Positions 1-8,312 of a stretch of DNA of 64,000 nt are shown piece by piece. The position numbers and the translations under genes were made by a program. The notes under the pieces are model-generated. The model did not search any database. It saw nothing but the letters and a program-made list of their open reading frames with translations, and was not told the DNA's origin. The stretch is from Candidatus Melainabacteria bacterium (GTDB taxonomy: Bacteria; Cyanobacteriota; Vampirovibrionia; Obscuribacterales; Obscuribacteraceae): positions 62,001-126,000 of the forward strand of contig DAIDIP010000002.1 of the NCBI GenBank assembly GCA_027451745.1. The letters run 5' to 3'. Every line of letters starts with the position of its first letter. Position 1 is the first letter of the stretch.

Positions 1-849
1 CTTGAATGGCTTAATTTAGCTCTAGAAATACAAGAACGCTTTGGAATTGAATTGAGTGAAGAAGCAATTGCCCACGTTGACACTGTTCGCGATCTTATTA
101 AGGAAATTGTGGATACTTCAAAATTAGGGACGAGTCTCATTTCACCATTTGAAGAACCTGATCGTTTTATTGATGAAGATCAAAAAAAATGGCTACAACC
201 TTTAGAACCAGGAATGCTTGCTATCGCGAGATTTGTTTATTTGGCCATAGTATTTATTATGCGTACATTTTTCCAGATAACTGCAGATGGTATCGAAAAT
301 ATTCCCAGCGGACAGGTAGTATTTATACCTAATCATGCCAGTTATTTGGATCCATTTGCCCTAGTTGCTGTTTTGGATTTTGAGAGATTACGTAAAACTC
401 AGTGGGCCGGATGGGCAGGTATAGCATTGGCAAATCCTTTTAACGCTTTTATTTATAGACTAGGACAATCGATACCAATTGAATCAAAGCATTCGCTTAT
501 TTCTAGTTTGGCTCTAGCAGCTGCTGTTCTGAAGAAAAAAAGAAATCTTGTATGGTTCCCAGAGGGAGAGCGTACTTTAACAGGCAAGTTATTATCATTC
601 AAATCGGGAATAGGAATGTTACTAGAAAGATTTGCCGTCAAAGTTGTTCCTGTTCACATTGTTGGGACAAGACAAGCATTACCCCCTGGGGCATTCTTTC
701 CGCGTTTTAAAAAGATTACTATAGTTTTTGGCGAGGCAGTGCTTGGTGAAGAGTTACTGAGGGAAGGAAAGGGTAATACCAATCCAGAGCGTATCGCTAA
801 TGCATTACATGACAGAGTAAATGCGTTGAAGCCAAAGAATAAGAAATGA
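1..849 (+). CDS. ACP-PlsC fusion acyltransferase, C-terminal part (5' truncated)
   Basis: The reading frame is open from the first base, so the gene starts before the window. The first ~35 codons read like the C-terminal half of an acyl carrier protein (ERFGIEL, then HVDTVRDLIKEI). The remaining ~230 residues are a PlsC/LPLAT domain with the acyl-transfer motif NHASYLD (NH-x4-D), the substrate motif FPEGERT and a late VPVHIVGT strand. A hydrophobic segment (about AIARFVYLAIVFIM) precedes the acyltransferase. ACP followed by PlsC is the tail of AMP-binding synthetase/ACP/acyltransferase proteins such as Aas-type enzymes, which activate a fatty acid and pass it to a lysophospholipid at the inner membrane. 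The synthetase domain lies outside the window and is inferred. A TTG at 52 could be called as a start, but it would cut the ACP in half. Confidence 0.85.
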   Translation, partial: LEWLNLALEIQERFGIELSEEAIAHVDTVRDLIKEIVDTSKLGTSLISPFEEPDRFIDEDQKKWLQPLEPGMLAIARFVYLAIVFIMRTFFQITADGIENIPSGQVVFIPNHASYLDPFALVAVLDFERLRKTQWAGWAGIALANPFNAFIYRLGQSIPIESKHSLISSLALAAAVLKKKRNLVWFPEGERTLTGKLLSFKSGIGMLLERFAVKVVPVHIVGTRQALPPGAFFPRFKKITIVFGEAVLGEELLREGKGNTNPERIANALHDRVNALKPKNKK

Positions 850-855
850 ATTGAA

Positions 856-1872
856 TTAGTGAGAAGTGGTTTGAGAAAACTTACTATTTAATAGTTCTCT
901 TATGCGAGGCAAGGCTTTTGTAGCAGCTTCTTCGCCATATTTGATAGTGCGTCTTATGATCTCAGGATCTCTAGTCATTGCTGGTGTGTCAGCTACTTTT
1001 GGATTCACGACAAGATCAGCTTCTTCCCAGCGATGTTTGTCGATCTCAGCTTCCATAATATCTGTTACTCGATAAGCTAGAGCCTTCATTGAGCGAAATT
1101 TTTGCTTGTTCTCATGAGCTACTGGAGCGTCAGCTGGTACGGCAATTATAATATCGGCACCTGTGAGCTGGGCACAATTTGTTGGTAAATTGGCTTTTAA
1201 ACCACCATCTATGAAGATTGAATTGTGAATAGCTACTGGTCGCACCAGTAAGGGTACAGCACTACTGGCGACAACTGCTTTGCGAAGATCTCCGCTTGTA
1301 ATCATGCACGTATTTCCAGTTTCAATGTCGGTTGCTACTGCAGCAAAGGGTATTTTTAACTGAGAGAAATCTGCAGGTAATCTTTTTCGTAAAAAGCGTT
1401 CCAGGCGAGAACCATTAATTACGCCAGCATAGGGTCTTGGACGTCCTAAATGAGCGAGTGTAGATAATGGCAAACCAAGTATATGTAAAGTGAGATGAGG
1501 TGTCATTGTTCGTTGTAGGGACCCGTCATAAACCATTTTTTCAATATCTTCTAGTGGTACATTTGCTGCGTAAAGCGAACCTATGATCGCACCGGCACTT
1601 GTGCCAACGACGTAATGAATTGGAATTTGATTTTTAGCTAAGACTCTTAGAACGCCAATTTGAGTTAAGGCTTTACATCCACCACCGCCTAAGACAAGAG
1701 TTACTTTTGGCAAGTACTTATTAGTATCGTCTGAAACAATAGTAGCAGCAGGAGGATCGGTAATCTCTATTTTGTCTACAGGAGCGTGCTCTGCATTTGC
1801 GGCAGTAGAACTACTGAGCATTGCAATAATGATACTTAAAATATAGATGATTGATTTGATATTTAAGTTCAA
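856..1872 (-). CDS. patatin-like phospholipase, secreted
   Basis: Patatin-family serine hydrolase expected to release fatty acids from lipids. It shows the oxyanion-hole glycine run GGGGCKAL, the nucleophile elbow GTSAG and the dyad aspartate in IDGGLKANLP, in the order and spacing of RssA-like proteins. The N-terminus IKSIIYILSIIIAMLSSS..ANA is a good Sec signal peptide, so the protein is probably periplasmic or outer-membrane associated. The start is uncertain. The frame is open back to a TTG at 1950, but the TTG at 1872 puts the signal peptide at the N-terminus and has AAAGG about 12 bases upstream. It converges on the ACP-PlsC gene with a 6-base gap. A paralogue lies at 9.1-10.2 kb and a broken third copy near 48.1 kb. 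Confidence 0.88.
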   Translation of the reverse strand: MNLNIKSIIYILSIIIAMLSSSTAANAEHAPVDKIEITDPPAATIVSDDTNKYLPKVTLVLGGGGCKALTQIGVLRVLAKNQIPIHYVVGTSAGAIIGSLYAANVPLEDIEKMVYDGSLQRTMTPHLTLHILGLPLSTLAHLGRPRPYAGVINGSRLERFLRKRLPADFSQLKIPFAAVATDIETGNTCMITSGDLRKAVVASSAVPLLVRPVAIHNSIFIDGGLKANLPTNCAQLTGADIIIAVPADAPVAHENKQKFRSMKALAYRVTDIMEAEIDKHRWEEADLVVNPKVADTPAMTRDPEIIRRTIKYGEEAATKALPRIRELLNSKFSQTTSH

Positions 1873-2112
1873 GAGGTATTCAGACCTTTTTAGTTGCTGA
1901 TTATACACGTAATTATTTTTATGATTAATGTCCGGCGAATCGGAAGTCAATATCTAACGTATACGCAAGAATTCTTGATAATTGAAATATTCGCTTGCGC
2001 TTCTGCCCAAAACCCATCAAATCTTAAATCGGATATACAAAAACAGCTAAATTGCGAAGAGCAATTATGCGCACCAATAAAATTCAAAGCATACATTGAA
2101 TAAGGAGGACTT

Positions 2113-2371
2113 ATGTCAGAATTAGGATTTATATTATTCTTAATTGTTGCTGCTGTGTGTGCTGGTCCTGGAGAAATATTGGTATCGGATGTGGTGCCGG
2201 CGGATTTTTACATTAGCTGTGGTCGGCATACCTGGCACATGGATTAGTGGTAGCCTCATTGGACACATTGGTCCAGATTTAGCGGGTATTTTTATTCTTC
2301 CGGCAATCTTAGGCTTTGCTATTCTTGTACTTATTCTTTCGATTGTTTTTCTCGGAAGGGCCGCAACATAA
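2113..2371 (+). pseudogene. GlsB/YeaQ/YmgE-type small membrane protein, frameshifted
   Basis: A strong ribosome site (AAGGAGGA) precedes ATG 2113, which opens MSELGFILFLIVAAV, the typical first helix of GlsB/YeaQ/YmgE (transglycosylase-associated) proteins. The frame then runs into TAG near 2246. The rest of the family pattern (LAVVGIPGTWISG, then IGHIGPDLAGIFILPAI and a last helix) continues in another frame to 2371. The change falls between about 2190 and 2215 and needs either one extra base or two single-base losses. Intact members are about 80-85 residues with three helices and are linked to envelope stress. Either the gene is inactivated or the sequence carries an indel error; the intact ribosome site suggests the break is recent. 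Confidence 0.7.
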
Positions 2372-2407
2372 TATCGAAGCACACCTGAATTATTTGATCA
2401 TTTGCCG

Positions 2408-2438
2408 AAAATGTGCCTACATACAGTAGGCACATTTT
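2408..2438. terminator. bidirectional hairpin terminator
   Basis: A perfect 13-bp stem (AAAATGTGCCTAC, loop ATACA, then its complement) ends in A/T runs on both sides, so it can stop transcription from either direction. It lies between the converging GlsB-like gene and the SDR gene. Confidence 0.85.
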
Positions 2439-2479
2439 ATGTGGCATAGATGGCCGCTATTAGTTAAGTACTTAAAAGT

Positions 2480-3229
2480 TTAACGGAAGCCACCGGTGAT
2501 TGATAATGTTTCACCAGTTATCCAAGCCGAATCATTCGAAGCAAAAAATACTGCTGCAGGTGCAATATCTTCCGGTTGTCCTATTCGTCCAAGCGGTGTT
2601 TGTTGTTCTATCTCTTGACGCAGGCTGCTTTCGGCAAAGCCGGCTGCGTGCACACCTTCTGTCTCAACCATGCCTGGATTAATGGAATTTACCCGTATTT
2701 TACGTGGTCCTAATTCTTTTGCTAATGATTTAGTGATGGTGTCAACGGCGCCTTTTGTAGCGCTGTAAACCGAACCTGTTGCTGGCGCAGAAGTACTGGC
2801 AATCGAGCTTATGTTTATGATACTGCCACCCTCAGATCCGAAATACTTAACTGATTCTTTAGAGGCGAGCATCAGTCCGCGAACGTTTAAATCGAACATT
2901 TTATCAAAATGTTCTTCGGTCACTTGTTCAAGCGGCATGAATTCATAAACTCCGGCATTATTGACTAGAATATCAACCTTGCCAAATGCTCTTTTGGCTT
3001 CAGAAAACAGACGTTCGATCTCACTTTTGTTGGACACGTTTGCCTGTATCGCAACGGCTTTGCCACCACTTTTTGTTATTTCATTTACCACTTTGTCTGC
3101 ACCCTGTTTGCTCGAGGAATAATTGACCACTACTAAAGCTCCTTCTTTGCCAAATTGCTTTGCAATGGCAGCCCCAATTCCCTTTGAAGCGCCGGTAATT
3201 ACTGCTACTTTTCCACTTAATTTACTCAT
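2480..3229 (-). CDS. short-chain dehydrogenase/reductase (3-oxoacyl reductase-like)
   Basis: Classical SDR of 249 residues. It has the Rossmann motif TGASKGIG near residue 13, NNAG at the fourth strand, the catalytic serine in NISSIAS, the YSATK catalytic pair, and the C-terminal GETLSITGG. It should carry out NAD(P)H-dependent reduction of a carbonyl, or the reverse; family similarity alone cannot give the substrate (FabG-like or glucose-dehydrogenase-like). The ATG at 3229 has AGGAGAT just upstream. The gene stands alone with its own promoter, a TetR-type operator over the -10 box, and a hairpin terminator downstream. This suggests induction by a small molecule through an unlinked TetR regulator. 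Confidence 0.93.
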   Translation of the reverse strand: MSKLSGKVAVITGASKGIGAAIAKQFGKEGALVVVNYSSSKQGADKVVNEITKSGGKAVAIQANVSNKSEIERLFSEAKRAFGKVDILVNNAGVYEFMPLEQVTEEHFDKMFDLNVRGLMLASKESVKYFGSEGGSIINISSIASTSAPATGSVYSATKGAVDTITKSLAKELGPRKIRVNSINPGMVETEGVHAAGFAESSLRQEIEQQTPLGRIGQPEDIAPAAVFFASNDSAWITGETLSITGGFR

Positions 3230-3262
3230 GACTAATCTCCTGGTTAATGCCTGAATGTTTTA

Positions 3263-3291
3263 ATAATAGACCGGTCGGTCTATTATGTCAA
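3263..3291 (-). promoter_or_regulatory. sigma70-type promoter of the SDR gene
   Basis: Read on the minus strand, TTGACA (3286-3291) is followed after exactly 17 bases by TATTAT (3263-3268). The boxes sit about 35 bases upstream of the SDR start codon and its AGGAGAT ribosome site. It is the clearest promoter seen in the window. Confidence 0.8.
3265..3284. promoter_or_regulatory. TetR-family operator palindrome
   Basis: A perfect 9-bp inverted repeat, half-site AATAGACCG with a 2-base centre. The TAGACCG/CGGTCTA arms match the style of operators bound by TetR/AcrR-family repressors such as LmrA/YxaF. It fills the spacer and overlaps the -10 box of the SDR promoter, so a bound dimer would block RNA polymerase. 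No TetR gene is present in the window. Confidence 0.78.
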
Positions 3292-3347
3292 CTATTGACA
3301 GGTTCAGGCACGTGCTGGTTAATAAATACGGTTGCTTTTGCTTTGTT

Positions 3348-3392
3348 AATAACTCATACTAATAATGCTAAGCATTGTTTGTATGAGTTATT
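3348..3392 (+). promoter_or_regulatory. long inverted repeat upstream of the pseudouridine synthase
   Basis: A perfect 12-bp inverted repeat (AATAACTCATAC and its complement) encloses 21 bases that contain a second palindrome, AATGCT-A-AGCATT. It lies 45 bases before the ATG of the pseudouridine synthase. It could be an RNA hairpin in the leader or a protein-binding site; there is no T-run to make it a terminator. Confidence 0.55.
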
Positions 3393-3436
3393 GTTGGTGT
3401 CGCTATCTAAGTCTTTCATAATCAATTTCTATTTGA

Positions 3437-4045
3437 ATGTCTTTAGAAAAATTTCGTATTAATCCTCAAAAAAAATATATCGCATTTAATAAGCCTTATG
3501 CGGTTTTATGTCAATTTAGTCAACCGGAAAATAGTAATAAAAAAACGCTGGCAGATTTCGGCTTTCCGAAAGACGTATATTCAGTGGGGCGGCTTGATTT
3601 CGATAGTGAAGGTCTTTTGATACTCTCTGATGATGGTCGATTGAATAGCAGGTTACTTTTACCAAGAAGCGGACATGAACGCAGTTATTATGCATGTGTT
3701 GAAAATATCCCCTCGGCAATTCAGTTGCAGAAACTGAAGGCAGGCATAGTAATAGAAGGTAAAAAAACATTGCCTGCCAAAGCAAAGCTACTGACTGAAG
3801 AACCCCAGTTGCCACCAAGGCCGGTGCCGATTCGGGAGCGAAAAAATATACCAACTGCATGGATTGAATTGAAGTTAATCGAGGGACGTAACCGCCAAGT
3901 ACGCAAAATTACGGCTGCGGTGGGGTGTCCTACTTTGCGATTGGTAAGAATAGCGATAGGAAATCTTGGCTTATTTAGCCTAAACTTGGCGCCGGGAGAA
4001 TGGAAATTCTTGGATGAGCAGCAGACGCTTTCTATTTTTGAGTAA
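3437..4045 (+). CDS. 23S/16S rRNA pseudouridine synthase, RsuA/RluE family
   Basis: The 202-residue protein matches the catalytic domain of the RsuA/RluB/E/F branch: KPYAVLCQF near the N-terminus, the catalytic motif GRLDFDSEGLL with the nucleophilic aspartate at about residue 54, and the RNA-contacting EGRNRQVRKITAAVG followed by LVRIAIG. It isomerises a specific uridine in rRNA. There is no N-terminal S4 domain, and the length fits RluE (about 200-220 residues) better than RsuA or RluB. The target site cannot be read from sequence. It follows the inverted repeat at 3348-3392 and appears monocistronic. Confidence 0.9.
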   Translation: MSLEKFRINPQKKYIAFNKPYAVLCQFSQPENSNKKTLADFGFPKDVYSVGRLDFDSEGLLILSDDGRLNSRLLLPRSGHERSYYACVENIPSAIQLQKLKAGIVIEGKKTLPAKAKLLTEEPQLPPRPVPIRERKNIPTAWIELKLIEGRNRQVRKITAAVGCPTLRLVRIAIGNLGLFSLNLAPGEWKFLDEQQTLSIFE

Positions 4046-4104
4046 AGATAATCTTCCAGTAAAAGGATGAGGATGGCTATGACAGCTGTAAGATAAATCC
4101 TGAT

Positions 4105-4143
4105 AAAAAAGACCCGAACCGCTGAGCTTGGTTCGAGTCTTTC
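4105..4143 (-). terminator. intrinsic terminator of the SWIB gene
   Basis: On the minus strand a stem of about 13 bp with one mismatch (AAAGACTCGAACC paired with GGTTCGGGTCTTT) is followed by a run of T. It starts about 17 bases past the SWIB stop codon. The GGTTCGA in it resembles a tRNA T-loop, but no tRNA fold surrounds it. Confidence 0.85.
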
Positions 4144-4159
4144 CTAATCGTACAGTTAG

Positions 4160-4549
4160 TTAGTTCAAGTGCGAAGCAACCAATTTCGTCATCTCAAACA
4201 TAGAGACTTGCTTCTTGCCACCGAAAATTACTTTCAGCTTTTCGTCTGCATTGATGTTGCGCTTGTTGGCGCTGTCTTGCAGTTTGTGCTTCTTGATGTA
4301 GTCCCAAATTTTCTTGGTGACCTCGGTACGTGGCATTGGGTTAGAACCAATTACTGCTGCAAGAGCTGATGACGGGGTCATCGGCTTCATAAATGCCGCA
4401 TTTGGTTTACGTTTTGTCTTAGCCTTAGCTACAGTCTTTTTGACTGGTGCCTTCTTGACTGGTTTCTTTGCAACTTTTTTAGCCGCAGGCTTTTTTACAC
4501 TGGATTTTTTAACTGCTTTTTTAACTGCAGATTTTTTAGCTTTTGCCAT
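4160..4549 (-). CDS. SWIB/MDM2 domain protein with histone-like Lys/Ala-rich tail
   Basis: The first ~50 residues are almost entirely Lys, Ala, Val and Pro (KKAVKKSSVKKPAAKK style), like H1-type or HU-tail nucleoid proteins. The C-terminal ~80 residues form a SWIB/MDM2 fold: PMPRTEVTKKIWDYIKKHKL, then INADEKLKVIFGGKKQVSMFEMTKLVASHL. The basic tail probably binds DNA, and the SWIB domain may mediate protein contacts; such fusions occur in chlamydiae and other bacteria and are thought to act in chromosome compaction. ATG 4549 is preferred over the upstream ATG at 4567 because AAGGAG lies 8 bases before it. Single gene with its own terminator. Confidence 0.88.
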   Translation of the reverse strand: MAKAKKSAVKKAVKKSSVKKPAAKKVAKKPVKKAPVKKTVAKAKTKRKPNAAFMKPMTPSSALAAVIGSNPMPRTEVTKKIWDYIKKHKLQDSANKRNINADEKLKVIFGGKKQVSMFEMTKLVASHLN

Positions 4550-4773
4550 CCCAAAACTCCTTGACATTGTACTAGTAAATCACGTAGATTTTACACCATA
4601 TATAGTGACTTTGTTTTACCTGTAATGCAAGTGGTTTTTTGCAATATGACTATAGCTTTTTACGAGTATATTTATCGAATAGGCTAAAATATCCTCCCCG
4701 TACTGATGTAGAGGGTAACGTAAGACTCTAAAGTGTAGATAAATGAAGATTTGAGGGTCGTTTACGGTTGGAA

Positions 4774-5973
4774 CTATGAGGTTGGACCGGATATAGTATT
4801 TGCTCTGGACTGTAGCTGTTCCATTTCAGCTTTACGTCCTAGATAATAAAGCGTATAAGCGTACCGGCGTAAATAAGGGACTACATTGATTGAATCAGGG
4901 CCATTAAACTTCTCAGCGAGTGCTAGGGACTCCTGTAGATAGGGTAAAGCAGCCTCATATTTATGCTCTTGAGTGTAAAGAGAGCCTATAGCAAAAGCGA
5001 CACGTGCCTCATCTCCATATTTCGAAGGCTCGGTTTTCCAAAAATTTCTGGCACGCAGATAGAGTGCTTCTGCTTGAGAATACTTCTCTTCTTTAATAAG
5101 ACATCTTGCCAGCTTATCAAGGCGGATAAAAACTTCATGGCTTTGGGAGCCAAGGGTTTTCTCAGTTATTTCTAGAGCGTCAGCAAAATATGCCTCAGCC
5201 TCATGGAAATCATTTTTTTCTAAATAAAGACTACCCAGACTGTCATAGCTATTTGCTAAAGATAGGTGGTTATTGCCAAGAACAGTTGTTTTAATGTCTA
5301 AAGCTGTTTTGAAAAGTCTATTAGCAAGCTCAAAATTACCATCTGCTCTATAACAATTACCTACAGCATCGCAGGCTATTGCCCACTCGACTATTGGGTC
5401 GCGCATGATAGGAGCCGCGACCCCTAACCAGCCCTGTAGTGGTTGTCCTTTTTGGAACTTGACTTTGTATTTCCCGGATCTCGCTTGTTCAAGTCTTCCT
5501 TCTACAAGGGCAAGCATTTCTTCGGTGAGTGGTTCGGCTTTATTTTTAGTACCGTATGTAAGATAAAAGCGAATCAAAGAGGACATGGTAGGAATACATT
5601 GATATCTGTCGCCGTCTGGAGTATGTTCGCGGATATCGAGCTCTTCTTCCAAACAAGTCTGTGCTTCGTCAAAACGTCCACGAATGGTGTAAAGGCGTCC
5701 TAATTCACCCATACTTTTTGCCAAGCGTATATCTTTAGGACCGAAACGTTCGGCTTGTCCAATTGCTTTCATCAAAGTTGGTTCGGCTATCCAATATTCA
5801 TTAGCATCCAGTGCTGTCGTACCACGCTGCTGAAGTTCTGCCCAACTATTTTCATGTTGAGAGGACCCGAATGCTGGCAGGGATGATTCGTTAGCGAGAA
5901 TAGTTAAAACTAAAGTCGCGTTGATTAAAATGTGGATGACAAAACAGTAAAAGCTGACATTATGCTTTGGCAT
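4774..5973 (-). CDS. secreted TPR (kinesin light chain-like) protein
   Basis: A hydrophobic N-terminus (FVIHILINATLVLTIL) looks like a signal peptide or anchor. About ten helical TPR units follow, including SLANSYDSLGSLYLEKNDFHEA and EARVAFAIGSLYTQEHKYEA, with the 42-residue spacing of kinesin-light-chain TPRs. TPR arrays are protein-binding scaffolds; no enzymatic domain is visible, and the partner is unknown. A close paralogue lies at 14.2-15.3 kb with the same opening (ALDANEYWIAE versus ALDANDYGIAE). This copy carries an insert of about 25-30 residues around KYKVKFQKGQPLQGWLG. No operon partner is adjacent. Confidence 0.85.
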   Translation of the reverse strand: MPKHNVSFYCFVIHILINATLVLTILANESSLPAFGSSQHENSWAELQQRGTTALDANEYWIAEPTLMKAIGQAERFGPKDIRLAKSMGELGRLYTIRGRFDEAQTCLEEELDIREHTPDGDRYQCIPTMSSLIRFYLTYGTKNKAEPLTEEMLALVEGRLEQARSGKYKVKFQKGQPLQGWLGVAAPIMRDPIVEWAIACDAVGNCYRADGNFELANRLFKTALDIKTTVLGNNHLSLANSYDSLGSLYLEKNDFHEAEAYFADALEITEKTLGSQSHEVFIRLDKLARCLIKEEKYSQAEALYLRARNFWKTEPSKYGDEARVAFAIGSLYTQEHKYEAALPYLQESLALAEKFNGPDSINVVPYLRRYAYTLYYLGRKAEMEQLQSRANTISGPTS

Positions 5974-7300
5974 TTTAGATATCTAGATGGTGAGGTGTTT
6001 GGAGTTATATATAATTGTAGCCTAATCAGAATGCAATCTGCTATGTATTTTCATTTTTGTTTTGACATGTCAGAACTGTTTAAACAAGTCTGAATGTAAT
6101 TATGGCTGGGTATTATACTTTGGATAACCAGTAAGGTTGGCCGAGATAGCTGCCTCCTCCAGCAGCATCCTGAATTGTTGTGTGGTACCGCCTAGCCATA
6201 TAGTGTAATCAGCGAATTTATTAGATTGGTTGAGTGTGTGATTATGATGAGGACAGTTGTCCAAAGTTTATTATTGATTTGAATAGTGATGATTTGAATT
6301 TTCCTGGAGATGAAGAATATAAGCTTGGAGCTATTGTTTGTTGAAGATGATAGGTTATTCAGAAGGCGCTGGGACATGGTGAATAGAAAAGCTTTCCGAT
6401 GGTCACAGGGATGGGTGCCTATGTGTTTGGAAAACCAGGAATATGCCACCAAATAATTTATAAGCTTCAATATCTCGTCTAGAATTTTGCTCTGCTATGC
6501 AGTAAATTTTTATAGTAGATATATTCACTTTGGCAAACTTTCTAGTTTGCAAGTGATCGAAATGCGGAGTCTGTGTATATTGATTCTGTATATTCTGAAA
6601 TTATTGCAGAGAAAGAGCCTGTCTTCGCTGGCATGGTACTCATCTTGCAAAAACCGGAGAAAATTGGTGTTATCGTCTTTCAATTCTGCTCTCTTTGAAG
6701 TTTCACACATTCTCATGCGAGCTGAGCGGAAGAGGAATAATTGTGTTATCGGATGTCTATGGCGACTGATGCCGATAGTGCCGGTTTATGGAAATGAAGC
6801 TACTGCAGTCATTCACCAATCTTATTAAAGGACTGGTTCTCAAAAAACAGGATACAGAGGAGCTTTTAGCAAAAATTACACGTAAGCGACTCAACCGGCT
6901 CGCCTGCTAATACTACAAATCAATCTCCAACAAATGCCGAACCCGGTCGGCTATATTTCATCCTGCCTCATCAACTCCAAGTTGCTGGGACAGCTCCATT
7001 TAAACCGCGATTTTCCTGCCTGTTTATTTGCCTAAGTCCAGTTACTTATAGCGCCGATAAACAAGCTTATGGATATGCGGCTTCACTTGGACTGACAGAA
7101 GACTGTGAAGAGAAAGTGGTTATGCAATTAGTTGAGTTGAAAGAAATGGAAGGCAGCTATGTTTGACGCTATTATTCATTTTCAAGATACTCTAGCTGTG
7201 GAGCCGCTTGAGCGAACAGCTACATGGATCTCTGGGGAAGACACAATTGATTAGGCTGACTTAACTATTACTGCCCAGCAGTATGGTTTTGTGAATGAAG
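5974..7300. other. 1.3-kb decayed region without an intact gene
   Basis: No frame carries a start, ribosome site and a convincing protein together. Coding-like stretches appear in different plus frames separated by stops: about 6546-6697 (DRNAESVYIDSVYSEII then FAGMVLILQKPEKIGV), 6794-6910 (MKLLQSFTNLIKGLVLKK), 6870-7163, and 7160-7255 (MFDAIIHFQDTLAVEPL, ended by TAG). Such patchy frames are typical of one or two old genes broken by indels. I could not assign a family. The stretch 5974-6480 shows nothing I can name. Confidence 0.5.
6870..7163 (+). pseudogene. unidentified gene remnant, open frame without start
   Basis: This frame is open for about 97 codons between a TAG and TGA 7161-7163 but contains no ATG near its beginning. 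It reads as a polar S/T/N/P linker (SDSTGSPANTTNQSPTNAEP), a segment RLYFILPHQLQVAGTAPF, and an ordinary-looking amphipathic end (LGLTEDCEEKVVMQLVEL). The composition looks like protein rather than chance, so it is probably the 3' part of a gene whose beginning is broken. Family unknown. Confidence 0.4.
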
Positions 7301-7534
7301 TTAATTCAATTCATCTTCTAATTGGAACCTTGCGAGGAGCCAGTCTTCTCGATCGTTGCCATGGCTACAACCACGTTCTTGCCATATGTAAAATGCTCTT
7401 TCGGCAATCCACTCGGTGGGAATTTCTGGCTGCAGAAAGATTGTGTTGTTGCCGAATGATTCAGTGACTTTTTCTTTTTCAACTATGGGTCTGTATACGA
7501 ATAGATTTCTTAGTTTGGTTATTGTTTGCTTCAT
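7301..7534 (-). CDS. DUF2934 domain protein
   Basis: The 77-residue protein ends in the DUF2934 signature: WIAERAFYIWQERGCSHGNDREDWLLARFQ, matching the family pattern of AY-IWE-RG-PHG-D--DWL-AE. DUF2934 proteins are small soluble proteins of unknown function. The first ~40 residues are polar and not conserved. The start at 7534 is plausible but has no strong ribosome site. A second, frameshifted copy lies at 21.4 kb; both copies sit in decayed, accessory-looking DNA. Confidence 0.72.
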   Translation of the reverse strand: MKQTITKLRNLFVYRPIVEKEKVTESFGNNTIFLQPEIPTEWIAERAFYIWQERGCSHGNDREDWLLARFQLEDELN

Positions 7535-7804
7535 GTCGAGAATTAGACTGGGTCCTTAGGGATACTAATGAGTGAATACCTTTACCAATGAATAAAATAA
7601 TTCTATCGCTCAAAATATATTTGATATGCCCATGCAAAATAACGCTTAACGAAAATTTGCTGAACAGAAATAAGCTCAGCCTCAAGGAGGGTGTGTCTAT
7701 GAAAATTAGTACAAATGTATGGAAGCTACTATGATAGGCTTGTATTCGGTTGTATATTCAAATGTGATAGAGCATATAAAACTGGTGCTGGTCGATAGGA
7801 ATAA

Positions 7805-8206
7805 CTAATGCCCTTGCATTGCAATGTCCATATCTACGTTGAGCTGGAACTTTGCTTTACCGAAGGACGCTGGTCCAAAGAGTCCATGGGCGTTATTTGA
7901 AAAGCCATACTCCACTTTCGGTATGCCAAAAGCATTGGTGAGAAAACGTCCACTATTATCTTCATCGTGGAAGAGCTTAATGGCATATTCTCCATAAGGG
8001 ACATTTTGTAAGGTTGCAGTTGGCTGACCGTCCTTTTCGATGAATTTGCCTGTGTCAGTTATTTGACCTGTATAGAAAGAAAATCTATGCAGTATTGCAA
8101 ATCCATCAAACCAATGGTTAAGTACTGAATCTAGTACAGAGATATCCACAATAATCTGAATTGTAGATGACATTAATAATTTTATAAATGATTTTTTGTC
8201 AGGCAT
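7805..8206 (-). CDS. DUF2141 domain protein, possibly damaged N-terminus
   Basis: The C-terminal ~80 residues match DUF2141: NVPYGEYAIKLFHDEDNSGRF, then GIPKVEYGFSNNAHG and FGPASFGKAKFQL. Members are normally exported and about 140-150 residues long, opening with a signal peptide and a strand such as LTVEVEGL...GQVRVALFN. Here that part is replaced by IQIIVDISVLDSVLNHWF.. and there is no signal peptide. Indels that shifted the N-terminal frame would explain this. The frame is open to a TTG at 8224; ATG 8206 is used here. Function of the domain is unknown. May be a pseudogene. Confidence 0.6.
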   Translation of the reverse strand: MPDKKSFIKLLMSSTIQIIVDISVLDSVLNHWFDGFAILHRFSFYTGQITDTGKFIEKDGQPTATLQNVPYGEYAIKLFHDEDNSGRFLTNAFGIPKVEYGFSNNAHGLFGPASFGKAKFQLNVDMDIAMQGH

Positions 8207-8312
8207 ATTAGTCTTGTTTGACAACTGACTGAGCGAGCGTGTTTAATTATAGAAGGCGAAAAACACCTCAGGTGGTACAGCCGTAATTTTTTCGGGTTAA
8301 ATCACAGCAAAA

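Noticed and set aside
1894-2103. A 69-codon plus frame between patatin and the GlsB-like gene
   Set aside because: No ribosome site or family pattern, and it overlaps the 5' part of the patatin gene.
3247-3462. A 71-codon plus frame upstream of the pseudouridine synthase
   Set aside because: It covers the SDR promoter, operator and inverted repeat; its translation is unremarkable.
4105-4143. GGTTCGAGTCT resembling a tRNA T-arm
   Set aside because: It is the arm of a hairpin terminator with a T-run on the minus strand; no acceptor, D or anticodon arms fit around it.
6192-6828. Two ORFs of 92 and 113 codons in the decayed region
   Set aside because: Low-complexity hydrophobic translations without ribosome sites; better explained as chance frames over relics.
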